From assembly GCA_020055645.1 (NCBI GenBank), contig CM034547.1, forward strand, positions 50,222,909 to 50,286,908: a DNA stretch of 64,000 nucleotides, in the 5' to 3' direction. Below are positions 1 through 14,000 of this stretch, in pieces; position 1 is the stretch's first letter; every line of letters begins with the position of its first letter. The notes beneath the pieces were generated by a model. The model saw only the letters and a program-made list of their open reading frames with translations. It had not been told where the DNA came from and searched no databases. Source of the DNA: Tomocerus qinae (Eukaryota; Arthropoda; Collembola; Entomobryomorpha; Tomoceridae). Both the position numbers and the translations under genes were made by a program.

Positions 1-85
1 AAGACGTAAAGCACTGAAAAAGTGTCTACAGTACAATATATTTATTTGGCTTAACAAGACTAACTGTAATGAACTAAGATTTAGG

Positions 86-241
86 TCATTCATTACCCTG
101 TTGTTGAAATATTTTGGAGTATTGCTGATTGTCTTCCACTTCCCCTGTTTGCGTTCGCTTTTCGTTGTAGACGTGGTCAGTGTCCAGTACAGTTTCTTCC
201 GGTGGTGGTGGAGCACCTACCGATTGACTTCGAAAAGGCAT
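86..241 (-). CDS. Possible terminal exon of an unidentified minus-strand gene
   Basis: A 51-codon open frame on the minus strand begins at an ATG at 241-239 and ends at a TGA at 88-86. Its residue make-up looks coding: a proline run (GAPPPPEE) followed by a charged, glutamine-rich tail ending FQQQGNE. An AATAAA signal in minus sense lies at 46-41, about 40 bases past the stop, which fits a gene 3' end here. A second minus-strand frame upstream, entered through an acceptor near 324 (sense CAG|TTAATC), also looks protein-like (LECRAQDKVDTF, ending FEVNR then stop). Only one of the two frames can be the main reading. I do not recognise the product. The upstream exon, if any, is not resolved, and the whole call is tentative. 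Confidence 0.25.
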   Translation of the reverse strand: MPFRSQSVGAPPPPEETVLDTDHVYNEKRTQTGEVEDNQQYSKIFQQQGNE

Positions 242-1103
242 TCAATTTCACCATTTAAATGTTTACTAAATGTGTCCACCTTGTCTTGTGCCCTACATTC
301 TAACATTATGTGATTAACTGTATTTACAAACACAAACTCTAATTGGTACTACTACCAGTCATACAATATTATTACTAAAAACCCAAGATGTCATCTGAAA
401 TTTTATTGTCACTGTCACTTTTGGTATTTTTTAATCCCAGCTTCGCCAGCCGAAAAGTTGAGTGAAACTACTACTACGTGTCATCAATTTACGCGGTGTA
501 GCTACTATTTTGGCATTGTAGCAAACTATAGGCTAACGAGTTTAAATCACTGAATGCAGCAGCCGCAAACACTTTGTCTACGAACACTCTCTCACTGTAC
601 TTGTACATGTATGTATTCTGGTAATTGGCTGGACTGGACTGGACTTCTGGATTCTGGATGCGTTCTTTGGTATTTGCAAAATACACACTAAATAAAATTC
701 ACTAATACACCAATTTCTAAAAAAATCGTCATAAATGTTGTATGGAGTCCATTACATAAAAGGTACATTATTCTTCTATTTTGAATTGATGAAGTATCAA
801 AATGAAATCAATATTATGCAACTAAAAATTCCAATGAGACCAACGAATGTGTTTAATATTTTATAATTACGTCATTGCTATTGCATTATGAAAGGTGAAA
901 CTGGTGTTTGTCGTTACGTACGACTTTTATTCAAAGAACGAGCGACAGTACATAAACGTTATCATATATCAGTACAAAGGGTATTCACTTTTAAAATGAT
1001 ATACAGGTAAGAATAATTAATTATAATTGTATATACAGAGGTATATGTTTGAATATTTACGGATATATGCGTGTGAACCAAGATTATAATATTTGAAGCA
1101 TTT
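242..1103. other. Non-coding stretch left of the DHRSX-like gene
   Basis: Apart from the doubtful frame noted beside it, I see no supported gene here. A minus-strand frame at 489-686 has no recognisable domain. The right part, near 1103, should be the 3' UTR of the dehydrogenase gene. Confidence 0.4.
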
Positions 1104-3304
1104 CTAACCTATTTCTACCATTGTGACCGCAACTGTTTCTTTTTTCATAGAATTGCTAATTTGTAATCCATCGATTGAGCACATTTCCAAGGAAGATTGC
1201 CACAATTTTTGTTGCAGTGCAGGATCAAAGGCTATTTGAGGCTGTTTTAAAGACTGACAATTAGAGAGAAAAAGTCCACCTTGATTCTCAATTTCAGGAG
1301 CCAATGCAGCATACACAATTCCATCTGCCCCTTGATCAGGAGTCTTTTACAAAAAGTATTAGTTGAATTAGCCAGAAGGGATATGCCATGACATACATCA
1401 TAATAATATAGAAATTACAGATATTTTATGCTTACTTTCATGAAAAGGCGGCACAGAAACTTAACAGCCGACATTTTGCAGATACCCAGATGTTGATATA
1501 AATCCGTTTCTGCAATCCCAGGATCCACCGAAAATGCATGTACATTGACATCCTGTGCTTGTAACCGCATATCCAAATAATTGCTTGATAAGACTTGCAT
1601 CAGTTTACTGTTTGCATAAGCTTTATGACTTGAATAATGATTCCTAGTTTAACAATATAAATTTTTAAGTCATGGTATATTTATAGTATAGATTTCTGAA
1701 TTTTAATGTATAAAGGTCAAATCATGTTGAATTCGATTAGTACACTTCATTTAAATATACAAAGGCATTTTTAAGGCAGAATAATGATGCTATTATACGC
1801 ATATAATATTCTTACATCATTTGCAAATCAGTGAAATCTATTTTTCCACAGTGCATGGCACACGATGCAACATTGATAATTCGTCCAAACTTGGTACATG
1901 ATGCAGAACTAGACAAGCGAGGAAGCAGGAGCATTGTTAATAGGAAATGCCCTAAATAGTTCACTTGAAATTGAGACTCAAATCCATCCATCGTCAAAAG
2001 AAATGGGGCAAACATTACTCCAGCTGGAAAGAAAATAATTCTTGTGTTTAAAATGAATTTGATTTAAATGAAATAGGAATTACGTGTACTGAAATTGAAT
2101 ATTTACCATTATTAATGAGGATATTAACCGAAATTTTACGGAGAAGAATTTTTTTTGCAAATTCATGAACTGAATCTAACGAACTGAGGTCTAAATGTAG
2201 GCATTCTACTTTTCCGGTGTCGATCCCTGAAGCACGTAGCCGCATGACGACGTCATCCCCGGCCAATACATTTCTGCAACCTGTGTTATTAAAGGCAAAT
2301 TATTTGATAGCAGAACTGGGAAACTTAAGAAATCTACATATGCAGAATGTACACTAAAACGCAGGAGCTTATGTTGCTACTTACTATACAAATATAATAG
2401 ATGTACATTTTAATACAATTTTCACGGATCCTATGAACAAGATTCTGTGAGAACAACAGAGGTTATAATGGTCGGGCAGAAATATATATATGAACGGATC
2501 ATGGAAATCCAGTTGAGATATAGCAGGAGACACAGTGTCTAATGTCTAGCGCCAGTTTTTCTCTGTCTAATGTGCATATAATATTATTCAATAGAAAATG
2601 AATTATACAAAGGAGAGCAAAGAGTACTGGGTCAGAATCTTAAGTTAATTTTGAAGATGTCTTTCTGAAGTCTAGAAGACAGAAGAGGGAATTAAAATTG
2701 AATCTGTTGTTCAGGGGTTCCGTGTACATCATCAATAAACACTCTGTTTAGAACCAGAGGTACCTTAAAAGCCCTAAATTGTTACATTAGGTATTATATA
2801 GGTACTATAATAATATGAGTTTTGGCAATTGTCAATGTCACTATTCTACTGTACTGTGCTTCACTTGAAAATTGTAAAATTAATTATTTTTACCAACTAA
2901 AACATGCATATCTGCTGTTAACAGCCTTTTTAAAATTTCTTCTCCAATGCCTTTTGTAGCCCCCGTTAGTACAGCCACATCTCTAGCTCGTTTAGGAAGT
3001 TCTGTGCGGAATTGCAGAAATATTAGTTCAATTATCTTACAACTCGAAAACAGTACGCAATTGTGTGGATATTATAAATCTTACGATCCTTGGAGTACGA
3101 AATATGGGTTTTGAAACGATTCTTTATACACTGGGATAATATCCCTCTTGTCACTACATCCATGAAGTACCATATCTTTCGGAGTAACCACAAAAATCTC
3201 TGAAAACTACTTTCCGAAGGTTCTTTAGCTTTGGCCTTATTAATCTGAATTTGCACACTAATTGGCGGACCGCTAGCCACATTGATGAAGTTTTTCTCTG
3301 CCAT
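1104..3304 (-). CDS. DHRSX: DHRSX-like short-chain dehydrogenase/reductase
   Basis: This is a classical-fold SDR, an NAD(P)(H)-dependent oxidoreductase. Human DHRSX acts on polyprenol and dolichol-pathway intermediates at membranes. Six coding exons join in phase: 3304-3085, 3001-2894, 2280-2107, 2023-1816, 1643-1436 and 1343-1104, giving 385 residues. Seen in the sequence: the cofactor motif TGATKGIG at about 86-93, NNAG at about 166-169, active-site serine in INVAS at about 221, and the YxxxK pair in YANSK (Y246, K250). The tail [15 protein letters not shown] and [13 protein letters not shown] closely follow human DHRSX. The first 80 residues include a hydrophobic stretch ([12 protein letters not shown]), probably a membrane anchor; this extension is longer than in human. 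I chose the ATG at 3304 because the longer frame to its right opens without an ATG. The exact substrate is inferred from the family. Confidence 0.85.
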
Positions 3305-6300
3305 TTTATAATGAGTATTTCGCAGGGCGTGTTGGATTTGGAATGCTTCATGCAAATAATAATAATGTGAAAGGTGAAGTTACAATATCAAAGTTCCTCT
3401 GGAGAATTAGAATAATACTACATATCACTTATTAACGAACTCTGCATTTTAGATAACACCTAACAATATTAAACTTACTTTTCACCTTCCCATATTATTG
3501 TATTGGCGAGCGGTGGACTGTCACTTTGGTTTTAGATTCATGTGTTCGTAAAATAAGTATCGGTGAAAGTCGGCAACCTAATAAATATTGCATACTATGG
3601 TATCTGTTTTATACGTGGCAATATGGTGGCACTGAACTGGACAGTATTGTTTGTCTACCTTATAATATCCAACGCTTATAAAAACAAATCTTTGAAAAAT
3701 TAAATGCCCATTATGAACTCACATTGTCCGAGGAAAGAATCTTCCATATCACACCAAGTAGAGACAATTAAGGCACATACCTAACTAGAATGACGCAAAA
3801 TAATGCTTTCGGAAAAGTTCGGTTGTTTAAACCCTTACTTATTTCTTGAATATTTCAAATGCCGAATTGAACTATGACTGGCTGTCTACAAAGGTTTACA
3901 ACAGCGAAATGCGCAGAGAAAAACTGGCGATGGCCAGAATAAATATAAAATGACAAGTCAACAGCATTTCTAGGTTACTTTTCTTTCTTGCCTACCTTTT
4001 CTAAGCTTGATTAACGTGATGATGGTTATTAAATAACACCAGCTATTACCAGTAATGACTGGGCTCAACATTTTTAATTATTGTGTATCATTATGTACAC
4101 GAGCACAGATTGCTATTTAAACATTTTAACAATTTTATTGCTAAATATAGCTCCGATTTTTAATTAATTTCATACTACATGAATTTCAATGTATACAAAT
4201 TATCTCAGAAAGCTTTCCCTGATGGAGTCCCGTCCCCGTCAAAAAAAAGTAATTTCATTATTGTGTTACATTTTTCCTAATCCTGATGTTTGACATTTTC
4301 TCAGTTTGTCAGTATTAGGAGAATTGGTATTAGGTTACATATACATGTCCAAAAGTTCCGTTTTATTTGTACACGTCTTATATATATTAATACTCATCTA
4401 TTTCTGTGTACACGAATAAAGATATACAGTACTGCGCTTGAATAACAGTCACGTCTCAGACAGAATTACATGGACGAGATAATAATAATTTTCTGCCTTA
4501 GAACTATCATGCACCCTTACTAAATTTATGGTTAACAAGTTGATAAATAACTTACTAATAAATCGATTTTATGGTTTCAGCTTCGGCTGATCGGAGAAGA
4601 GATTTTAGTTAACAAACCTTCAAAGTGTAAAGTAAAATGAATGCGTAATTTTATTAAGTGAGAGGAACAAGGACTTGAGACATAATATCCAAGGATCTTG
4701 ATGTAGCAAACAGTAGATATGAACTATGTACAGTGGTAAGGTAATTGATACAATTAAAAATTTAGTGATTCTCTAGGTATCAAGTAATTATATCGTATGG
4801 TAGATATAGGCATGGTGGGGTACTAAATAAAAATTCGCAAAAGTCTGTGCGTACTTTATTACACTACTTACCACTGTTATCTTTGACAGGCAGCTGCAGT
4901 TGAGTAAAACCGTCTTGTGCATCTAATGTTATCGTAAAGGCAATGTGCTTTAAAAGTATTCAAGACGATTCACAAAATGATAAACAAAAAAGGAGTACGC
5001 ACAAATAAACAAAAATACAAAAACTGTCGAAAAAGAGACTTCCATTAGAAAATTCCTCAAATTTTCTCTCAAACGAAAGTATTCGGCTTCAATATCGTCA
5101 GCAATATCGAAAACGACCTAGAATTTATGACTACTACTAATGAATCTGAGATGCAAAATTAATTAATTTTGCAATACACGTACTAACAATAGGCACTACT
5201 GTGGCAATATATTTTCTACTACTGCCGTAAATCCAAATAAATACAATAGCTAACGGTAAATGTTCATTAAAATGGTCATTTTGTTCTATAAAGTACTGTT
5301 AGGTACATACATGCGCCAGGAACTCCACGTATAGAGAATTTTGACAGGTACAGTAGACAGAGTTTGGGAATTTAAGTGTTATTGTATTTTGATATATGGG
5401 ACAGTGAGACATAGGTACCAACGATCTATATTGCATCAATATCCATCGACCGAAGAAGTAAAAAAGCAACGGGTAAACATTAAATTAAGCTCATGGTAAA
5501 TATACAGTATGTAATATGATACGTATATACATATACGAAATAAAATTTATCTCGTCCTTGTCCTGCCAATGAATATATTACTTATTTATTAGTCCAGCAA
5601 CACTAGCTGACTATAAAATTGTAGGCTCATTTTCTTTCCGTGTTCATGGAAAGTTTGCCATTTAAAATGACTATTGAAAGGTATGCAACATTGTGTGTAT
5701 TTTCTCTAGCTGCTGTGCAAAACAATATCGTTTACGTATGGACATTAAATACCCGACTAGAGCCGAAAGCACGAGGCTATTGGTATGTAACATACATAAA
5801 TATCTAAGCATAGGAAACGGCAGAGAGGGGGGCTAAGCTAAGGCAAACATTCAAACAAGGGTTTAAGCATCCAAGTGCTTTATAGGTATAGGTAGTAATA
5901 ATTCTTACTCTTAGTAAGCAGCAATGAAAACTGAATACTAAATTAGGCATGATTGGTGAGATGAATATTAAAAGTTGATGACCAAAGTGGACTCACTCAA
6001 AGCTCCTCCTCAATCATGTACTAAATATAATCACATTAATACAAACTTCAAACAGTTAAGGTTATAAATATTTGAGAATAGAATATCCTATAAACTGCGT
6101 ATCATCACTTGCGAACAGGTAATTGTAGTGTATATTTAGTAGGTACACACACATCCTGTAATTTCAAAGTAAGGTCAGGCAAGAATCCTGATTGTTACCT
6201 GTATTGATACATAACGGGAATAATATCTCATACTATTAGTAATACAAATACATTGTGCCAACATTTCGCTATATATTTTCACAAGATTGGATTGTATGGG

Positions 6301-7911
6301 TATCGCCTATGGATAATAATCATATAATACTTAATGGTAAATGCAAAAAAAAAGAGTTCTGTTAAATATTTTGAAATTGATGACCTTTGCTCTTTTGTTA
6401 AACTAGAGATAGTTATACTTAAAAAAAGATATTAAAGTACCGAAAGCAACAAAATCAAATCTACTGTTATAAAACTTACAATAAGAGCAGGTTTACAAAT
6501 GTATTTATTTGGTATAATTTTGAATGCTATTAGAATCTATAGGTATAGACGATACATAATATACCTAAATAGTAGAATTTAATTCTGTTACTTACAAATA
6601 CATTTCTGATTAATTATAGTTTATTATGTCTTATGAAGTAAATAATCAGAATGAAATGTCGAAATTCAATATTAAGACCTTGAAACTGAATTCTTAACAA
6701 AAAAGGATCTATGTTATCCAATCCCACAGAATTTCTATGATCGCTGCTACAACAAGGTTTGTTGAGGAAAACCCAATAATTTTAGTTCTGAGAACTGTCC
6801 TTTAAAGTGAGATGAGATTTGTACACCCAAACAAAGACACACAACTTATTATGTGTGCCAGAAGCTCTTCCTTAAATGAAAAGAAAATTCATTAAAAGTA
6901 AAAAGAACTTGGTCACGGTTTGTGAGATTTTATACTTCAATTTTTTGATGTTTTGTACCTGTGTGCACCAGTAAGTAGAGCCAAGTTCAAGCGTAATGAA
7001 CAACATTACTACATTCAAGACATGCATAACATAGTACTTACTACGAAGTATGTAACAAGTAATAATGTACTGCTAGCAGTTAATATTGTTTACATTAGGG
7101 TGCTACCTAGATGTAGAGAATATACTTGCAAGTATGAGGAGTACATGTATTTTTTGGTGTTTGAACTTGAACAGGTAGTTGCTGTTGTATGTACTAGTTG
7201 CAACTTGTATTTGGCATGTAGTAAGTAATCGTAATAGATAGTATCTGTACTTAGTACTTACATAGCACTGTGAGTATCAGGCATCTTAAATGTAATTACA
7301 GAATATGGCAGTGACTCTGTCTTCGAATAGTTTGAATTCATCTTATACGTCATTACGTTGCGTACAGAGTAAAGATACCTAGAAGTATTCATCGTACACA
7401 AACCGTGCCAACCAACAATAAAGCTGACATCCTTTTAACTGATGTATGTAGTACGGAATATGACTAGCAAAACAACTCATCTCTCGCTTGTCTCACGGTC
7501 AGTATTTGCTAAATCCTTACTGTGAATGTACATCTTGTCTCTAAGCATAGAACTTGCATGTCATTACATATTTATTCGATTCCTCCGGCGAAAGTGTACT
7601 AATTAACGTCAAAGCTGACCTGGTTCTGAATAGCGATAAAGGCTTGTTATCGGTGAAAAAACATTCTGGTGTTACCTGTGATTTTGGGGAATTTTCATCT
7701 CTTAGTACAAATATATAAACAAGGTAATAGACATATCCCATTAACACATACCCTACCTATATTATTAGCATATATGGCCTTCCAACAACTTTGTTACGTT
7801 CTTATTACTTCAGATACAAATAAGAACTTTTGTAACTCAATCATTATCGTCATGTAACATTTTTCAGTAACCATTGATTGATATGATTATGGAAATATAA
7901 TATTTACAGCC
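3305..7911. other. Intergenic region with no recognised gene
   Basis: About 4.6 kb lies between the divergently oriented dehydrogenase and FABP genes. Open frames are short, AT-rich and lack domains. I found no repeat family member here by eye. The promoters of both genes must lie near its ends. The bases just before 7912 read as an acceptor (tttacag), so the FABP transcript may have a 5' UTR exon somewhere in this region. Confidence 0.5.
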
Positions 7912-8331
7912 ATGGCTGACTCATTGCTACCTGGAAAATATACTCTGGAAAGCAGCGAAAATTTTGAAGAATATCTTAAAGCAGCCGGTGTTAGCTATGT
8001 ATTTAGGAAAATTATTGCGACAGCAAAACCAGTAACAGAGATAGATTTTGATGGGGTACAATGGAGACTCAAGACATCTGTGCCATTCAAAACAGTCGAA
8101 ATAACCTTTAAGTCTGGTGAAGATTTCATATCTGACCATGTCGATGGAAGTGGGAGAAAATGCAAATCCACAATTTTCATTGAAGGAAATAGATTTGTCC
8201 ATTTAATTCAAGATTTGCAAACGGAGGAGTTTTTGGAGGATATTAGGGAGTTTACAGAAGATGGAATGGTAATTACCCTTAAGGCAAAAGACACCACTTG
8301 TGTCAGGGTTTATAAACGAGTATGTCTTTAG
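7912..8331 (+). CDS. Fatty-acid-binding protein (FABP/CRABP family), single coding exon
   Basis: This is a cytosolic lipid carrier of the intracellular lipid-binding protein family: a ten-strand beta barrel that binds fatty acids or retinoids. Length is 139 residues, near the family's 130-140. The start LPGKYTLESSENFEEYLK matches the family signature, as do the central PFKTVEITFKSGEDF block and the C-terminal R-x-Y carboxylate-binding motif (R132, Y134 in CVRVYKR). The tryptophan often found in the VHxQKW segment is absent here (VHLIQDLQ). The ATG has good context (gccATGG) and is preceded by a splice-acceptor-like tttacag, so a 5' UTR intron is likely. Animal FABP genes usually carry coding introns, but none is needed here. 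Poly(A) signals (AATAAA) are seen at about 8637 and 8810. The ligand cannot be told from the sequence. Confidence 0.88.
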   Translation: MADSLLPGKYTLESSENFEEYLKAAGVSYVFRKIIATAKPVTEIDFDGVQWRLKTSVPFKTVEITFKSGEDFISDHVDGSGRKCKSTIFIEGNRFVHLIQDLQTEEFLEDIREFTEDGMVITLKAKDTTCVRVYKRVCL

Positions 8332-11066
8332 GTGTACAAAATTTCTAAAATTAAGGTGCACATTAAAGCACTTGACCTCAACAATTTAAATTCTCTCACA
8401 ATATTGGTATTGGGCAGCAGATATATATATATGGAATTCTATCATTCTATTTAAATTTCAATTCGCGATTCATTCTCATTTTGCAAATTACAATGCATGT
8501 TTTTATGACTTGAATTAACATTGAAATATTGAAAAATGTTATTTAATTCTGTGATTCGGATTTCGCCGGTGGAAAGGAATGTGAAAACATCTATTGTAAT
8601 AGTGATTTATGGAATTTGTACAGATTTCTTTTCTCCGAATAAATGCCTGATTTTCGTAGCAGTGCTGTGTTAAATTGTTGTATATTTTGTGTATTTGTTC
8701 GCCCCAATTTGTCAATGTTGATAAATAAGTTCTTCATGTATAGCCATGTGTACAAAGTACACCATCACTTTTAGCCACCTTTTAAACAAGCTAAAAAAGC
8801 GTTTCTAGAAATAAAGAATAAAATTCAAGTATACAGTCATGTTTTATCGAAATAGGTTTATATTTTCGGGTACGGGTGAATGAACAAAGAATTCCAGTTG
8901 TTGGGGACATTTATGGAAATGGCCATTTATAAATTATTATTTATAATATATCTTTCTAATGTGGTGCGGGAGAAGTGCCTAATTAATATATTATTCATAA
9001 ACATATTTTAGGGGCCATTGTGCAAATAACATAATCCATGCACAGTGGATGTCTGAATTATGTAATTAGGTATCAGATAGTAGTAGTGGACACGATATTG
9101 ACGTACTTGACAGGTTATGAAAGAAATGTAGTTTTAGTCTCCCACGGTTTAACTATTAAATGCTCATAAAAATTAAAATCCGTTGGGAAGCCCACCACAT
9201 CATACAGAACACAATAGACAATCCGGACTACAATCTCTGGACAGAGCAGCTTAGCATTAGAAAAATAGAATGAAGTAATTTTCCATGACAGTAGCAGTCT
9301 GGATTGGTTATACAATATCACTGAACTGAAACAACTTTTATGTTGACGTCTCGTGAGAGTTTACGTTTTGCCCCTGGGTTACGTTACGGTCTTAACAAAC
9401 ACCTTTAAACATAGTATCTTCATATCTGTGCGATTTATTATTCTTTATTACTTACATGCATTGCAGAAGCAGAATACATGCTATTAAAGACTTACTGGAA
9501 GAGTATACGTGCATAAAGGAATCCGCGTAGATTATGGAAATTCCTAAAAGAGGATCTCATAACTCCTAGTGAACCAGCGAGATTGCTAGCTATTATATTC
9601 CATTGTATCACACGCATTTCTTGTCTATTTAACTCTTTTATAAGACCGCAAGACCGCATGCAAGTATATTTGTACATGCATCAGGCAAAACTTCTCGTCA
9701 AGAGCAATTCAACAAAAACAGTTGCCATCAAGTCATGCAATGTTTTCTATTTTACGTGAAATCTCTTTCGGAAATCGTTTACTCAATGGATAAACAAAAG
9801 CTGGCTAAGCATATACAATAATCACATCAAAATTTCGGTCCATTCAATATTTGAAATAAACACTTCTAAATTCTGCCTTCCGTTTCTTTATTTTCAATTT
9901 TCAAGCTTCATAAAACCAATGATATGCTACTATCGATATCAGAATATTCCTTTAAATTATAACTATTGATTTATTCGATATATACATCGAAACCATCTTA
10001 CATCTAAACTTAATGGCACAAACTGGTGCAATTCTCCAGGATTCTCACACTCACTATCTTTGAGAGAAAAATATGTAGGTACTGCTTCACTGCTCACCTA
10101 GTAAATTAAACTGACTTCCCGATTCCCAGAGCGATAAACATAGCATTACATCAAAGTAAAGAATTTATTAGTTTGAGTTAGGTACTTCTAATATCGTGCA
10201 TACTAATGGCCCGCATTGTAAGAAGTGTTTTCCATTCTCACTTGCATTCGCATCAAAACAAAACGATTTTGTTTGATTGGGAGCCACAGTCCACAGCCAC
10301 AAACCACATTTAATTAGAATTAAACGCGATTTCATTCTCTGTGAGTACATTACCTTATGCTAATAATTACTGACAAAAGTGTCTAAGATGGTGGTAATTT
10401 GACTGTTAACATTACGTACAACAATATTAATAGACTGATGTGTGCTGTACTCAGAACTCAGCATTGAATTTTTGACAATTGGCCATTGTGGTTTTTGTCT
10501 TTTTACAATTTTTACTTGCTTTGGAATTGTAAATTCTAAACTACCCAATTATAATTCATACATCATTTCTCTTGGCTTTTGCTGAAAAAAATCTTGTGCC
10601 ATATACATTTTTCCAAGCAATGGATTTCAAAGAATGAAATCTGCAGAGTTGGAGTTTAAAACGCCAAAATCACAAGGCATATTGAATATATTTTTAAAAT
10701 CTTAAGGCATCAGCAAAGACTCTAAACTAATTCTACTATATAAATGTAACGACTTGTAACTTTCAACATTTGAATAATTGATTAGTAATATTCGTAGGTT
10801 ACATTACAAAAGCTATATATTTATTATACAAGATATCCCATGTTCGCAATTTGTATACATAATACTTTGTTGTATTCTGTTTGTAGTTGTGGCTGTTGTG
10901 ATTCATTATTTATTTAAAATGAACTAAAAAAGCCACAAATATTACAAATGGCAATAAACATTTTGTCAGTGGTATAGCATTTAAGAAAAATACTTGAAAC
11001 ACAGTAAAATTCAATTGATAACTTCAGTCTTGCCAACCAGCCTATTTTATACAACAATGCAATTTT
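8332..11066. other. Intergenic region between the FABP and NELF-B 3' ends
   Basis: The two genes converge, so the ends hold their 3' UTRs. I recognise no gene, RNA or repeat family in the middle. The frames seen at about 9115-9321 and 10168-10548 have no domain and no splice context that convinced me. Confidence 0.5.
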
Positions 11067-14000
11067 TTATTCTGTAGTACTGGCAGTGTTGGCCGCTTCT
11101 AATGCATTGATTTTTTCTTCTAGAGAAGAAAACGCAGTTCTTAGGACTTCGGTTTGCATGGAAGATGGTTGTAAAGTCTTGATTACACTTTCTAAACGCT
11201 GACTTCCCAATTTTTGATACACATTATAAACAAGACGCAACAAATGACGCGTCACATTTTCTTGAGGGAGGCCAGGACACAAAAATTCGTCAAAAACAAC
11301 AGTACAGAAATCTTCGGCGGAAAATTCATCCGTCATCCCAATAAGTAGTGATATCTAAAGTAAAAATTAGTGAATAAGAAAGATACGAAACTCTTTTTTT
11401 TAATCGATTATAATCGGCAATAGTTGAAATAAAATTTGTCAAGACTTTGATAAGATATTTTACCAAAGCGTGTAAAAATGGATCGTCATAGGCACGACCA
11501 CGGTACGAAGTAGATAAGCATCCTAAAACTCTCATCAGGCCCACTTTATCTTTGACACGAGCGAGATGAAGTGTGTAATACATGGCCAATGTTGCAGCAA
11601 CACCAGAGTCACCGACGTATGCTTGAAAAGCGTCAGGAGGAGGACCTAAAAAGATTATAACAATACTTATTGCAAAAGTTGCTAATATTATTGGAGAATG
11701 ACTGCAGTTTTGTAATTTATTATAGTTACTAGTATATATTTACCTGAATGTTCAATGATAGCAATAGCCGATTCACGCTCGTCAGGCGGTAATTTGGCAT
11801 TAAGTGTTCGAACTTGATCATCAACCATGAGGGACATCAATGCGGGAACAAACTTTGTTACAATCTGGGAGTCCAGTTTTGGCTCCTTAAACACTTGAGT
11901 ATGAATCATATCCCACGAACTTAATCCCAATGCCATCATCCGCAAAAGTAAAACCAGTATTGGATTTTCCCTTGGATAGGCTTCATTGTTCATTACAGTC
12001 TGAATAGATACAGATAAAAAATAATCAAAAAGTTATTATGACTCTGAAGAATTAAGATTTTTAAGATTACAGTAAAAAGTATTAGCAGCCACTTACATGC
12101 AACACCTTCATCGCGGATGTAGCCAAAAAGTTTACAGCATAAGGGTCACATAAAATCATTGATAGATCACCCAACACTTTTTCCTGTCCTTGTTTTATAC
12201 TATCGAGGAATCCCTAGAATAAGATTTGACATAAATATGTAAAAACTTACTCTAAAATTAGTAAAACAAGAAGTTGGATAATATTATGATCTTACTTGAA
12301 GTTCCCTCGAACGCTTTAAATCCAAATTTTTCTCTCTGATACAAGCGTCCATGCACCATGTAAACTTATGGCAAGGATCAATAGTGATAATATTCTGCAA
12401 AAATTCAAAATACGGAATTAAATGAAGTCATAGTTAGGGGACCCAACAACCGATATTTAAAATCCCGCAAAACAAGGTGACTTATTTTCGAAAATAAAAC
12501 GTAAGATGTAATTAGCGATACGGGGGATTTTCCTTTACTATTTGCAATTCTGTGAAAGTCGAGAACAAGGTGGAGACATAATTTGTCTCTCGGAGACAAA
12601 ATTTGGAGCACAGACTTTTAACTTATTCAACTGATTAACAACGTAAAAAGCGCAAAGTTCGAATGAGTATAAATATTTTAACTAATGAAGTCATTGTTTG
12701 ATAACGTTGCTAATTTTATTCTGCTTTCCGAATAGCTTCCGAAAGATATAATATTAATGCTTTTTACTCATACTAAGTCAATTAGTTAATAGTAAATTAG
12801 TAAACGTGTAATTAATTTTTTAAATCAAAATTATTTTTACCTGTATTTCCAAATCGTGAAGTCTCATAAGAAGTTCAGCCCTTAAAGAACAGTAATGCAC
12901 ATTTTTCGTCCTTAAAAACAATGTTCTCAGAAACTGAAGAACCATATCATACAGCTTTAGATTTTTCCCCACCATATGAGCTAGTTTTTCCACCACTTCA
13001 CTTTGTCGCCTCACCTGACATAAGACAATAATATAACATTAACAAATCAGGCACATGTTATCCAAACATGACATTTTTGCTAGAAAGTGGTTTTTAGGCA
13101 ACGCACACACACAAACATAGCAAATATCTAGCTGGTTGTACTACTCATCCCTCAACGATAAAATATACCTTTGGAGAAGGATTGAAGAATAGATTTAATT
13201 TGTTCTCATAGTCGAACAGACCTTCCTCCTTTTGTCTCCAGTATTTGTTAAAAAGTGGTGTTACTTGGTCCCCAAAAAGAGCCTGATTATCTTTCCAAAT
13301 TTGGCGTTTGACTTCTGTATCACATTCTTCGTACAATTCTTTATCATTTAAAATGACATCCAAGTATTTTTCACTAATAGTTGTCATGTTCTTTAACACC
13401 GCCAACACCTATTTGAATCAATACTCACTCATTTAGCTACCTGGACAAAAATCATACTTAAATACCCAATGTGATTCGAACGTAATAAGGTATTGACTTC
13501 ACCTAAAGTGGGAGGGACTGTCAAACTGTCATAGGTACTTTCGAATCACATTGTAAATAAGTACCTACTATCCCATATCAATTGAAAAAGAATAAAAACA
13601 AACCACTGGTCTAAGTTGCTTTATTTTGATAACAGGAAAGCTTTTGCTTATCAGTTCCTTTAATTTTTTGTCTTTATCTTTTTTATCGCTACTGCCGATT
13701 TCATCTATTTTCTTAATAAGGTTATTTCTAAGCTCCTGAAAATTTAATAAAATAAATTATAGCCCAACATATTTTAGTTTGTAACCTCCAGAGTAATTTA
13801 ATAGCAATTACATTGCCCACAAAGCACGAAATTAAAAAAGGAACAAATTATAGTACCTCCATGACAGAAACGTGAAAATCGAGTCTTCTAGTTCCATGCA
13901 AATCCAAAAGGGGCAACATTGGTCTTAACGAAGGTAAGAGGATTTCATTTTCAGCCTGAACACAGTAAACATTAATATATTATTTCTACTTACAGAACAC

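Noticed and set aside
6953-7228. 91-codon plus-strand frame
   Set aside because: No recognisable motif, opens with a weak-context ATG in AT-rich intergenic DNA.
12650-12665. AGTTCGAATGA as a tRNA B-box
   Set aside because: No matching A-box, acceptor stem or cloverleaf around it; it lies inside the 9-bp-TSD transposon copy.
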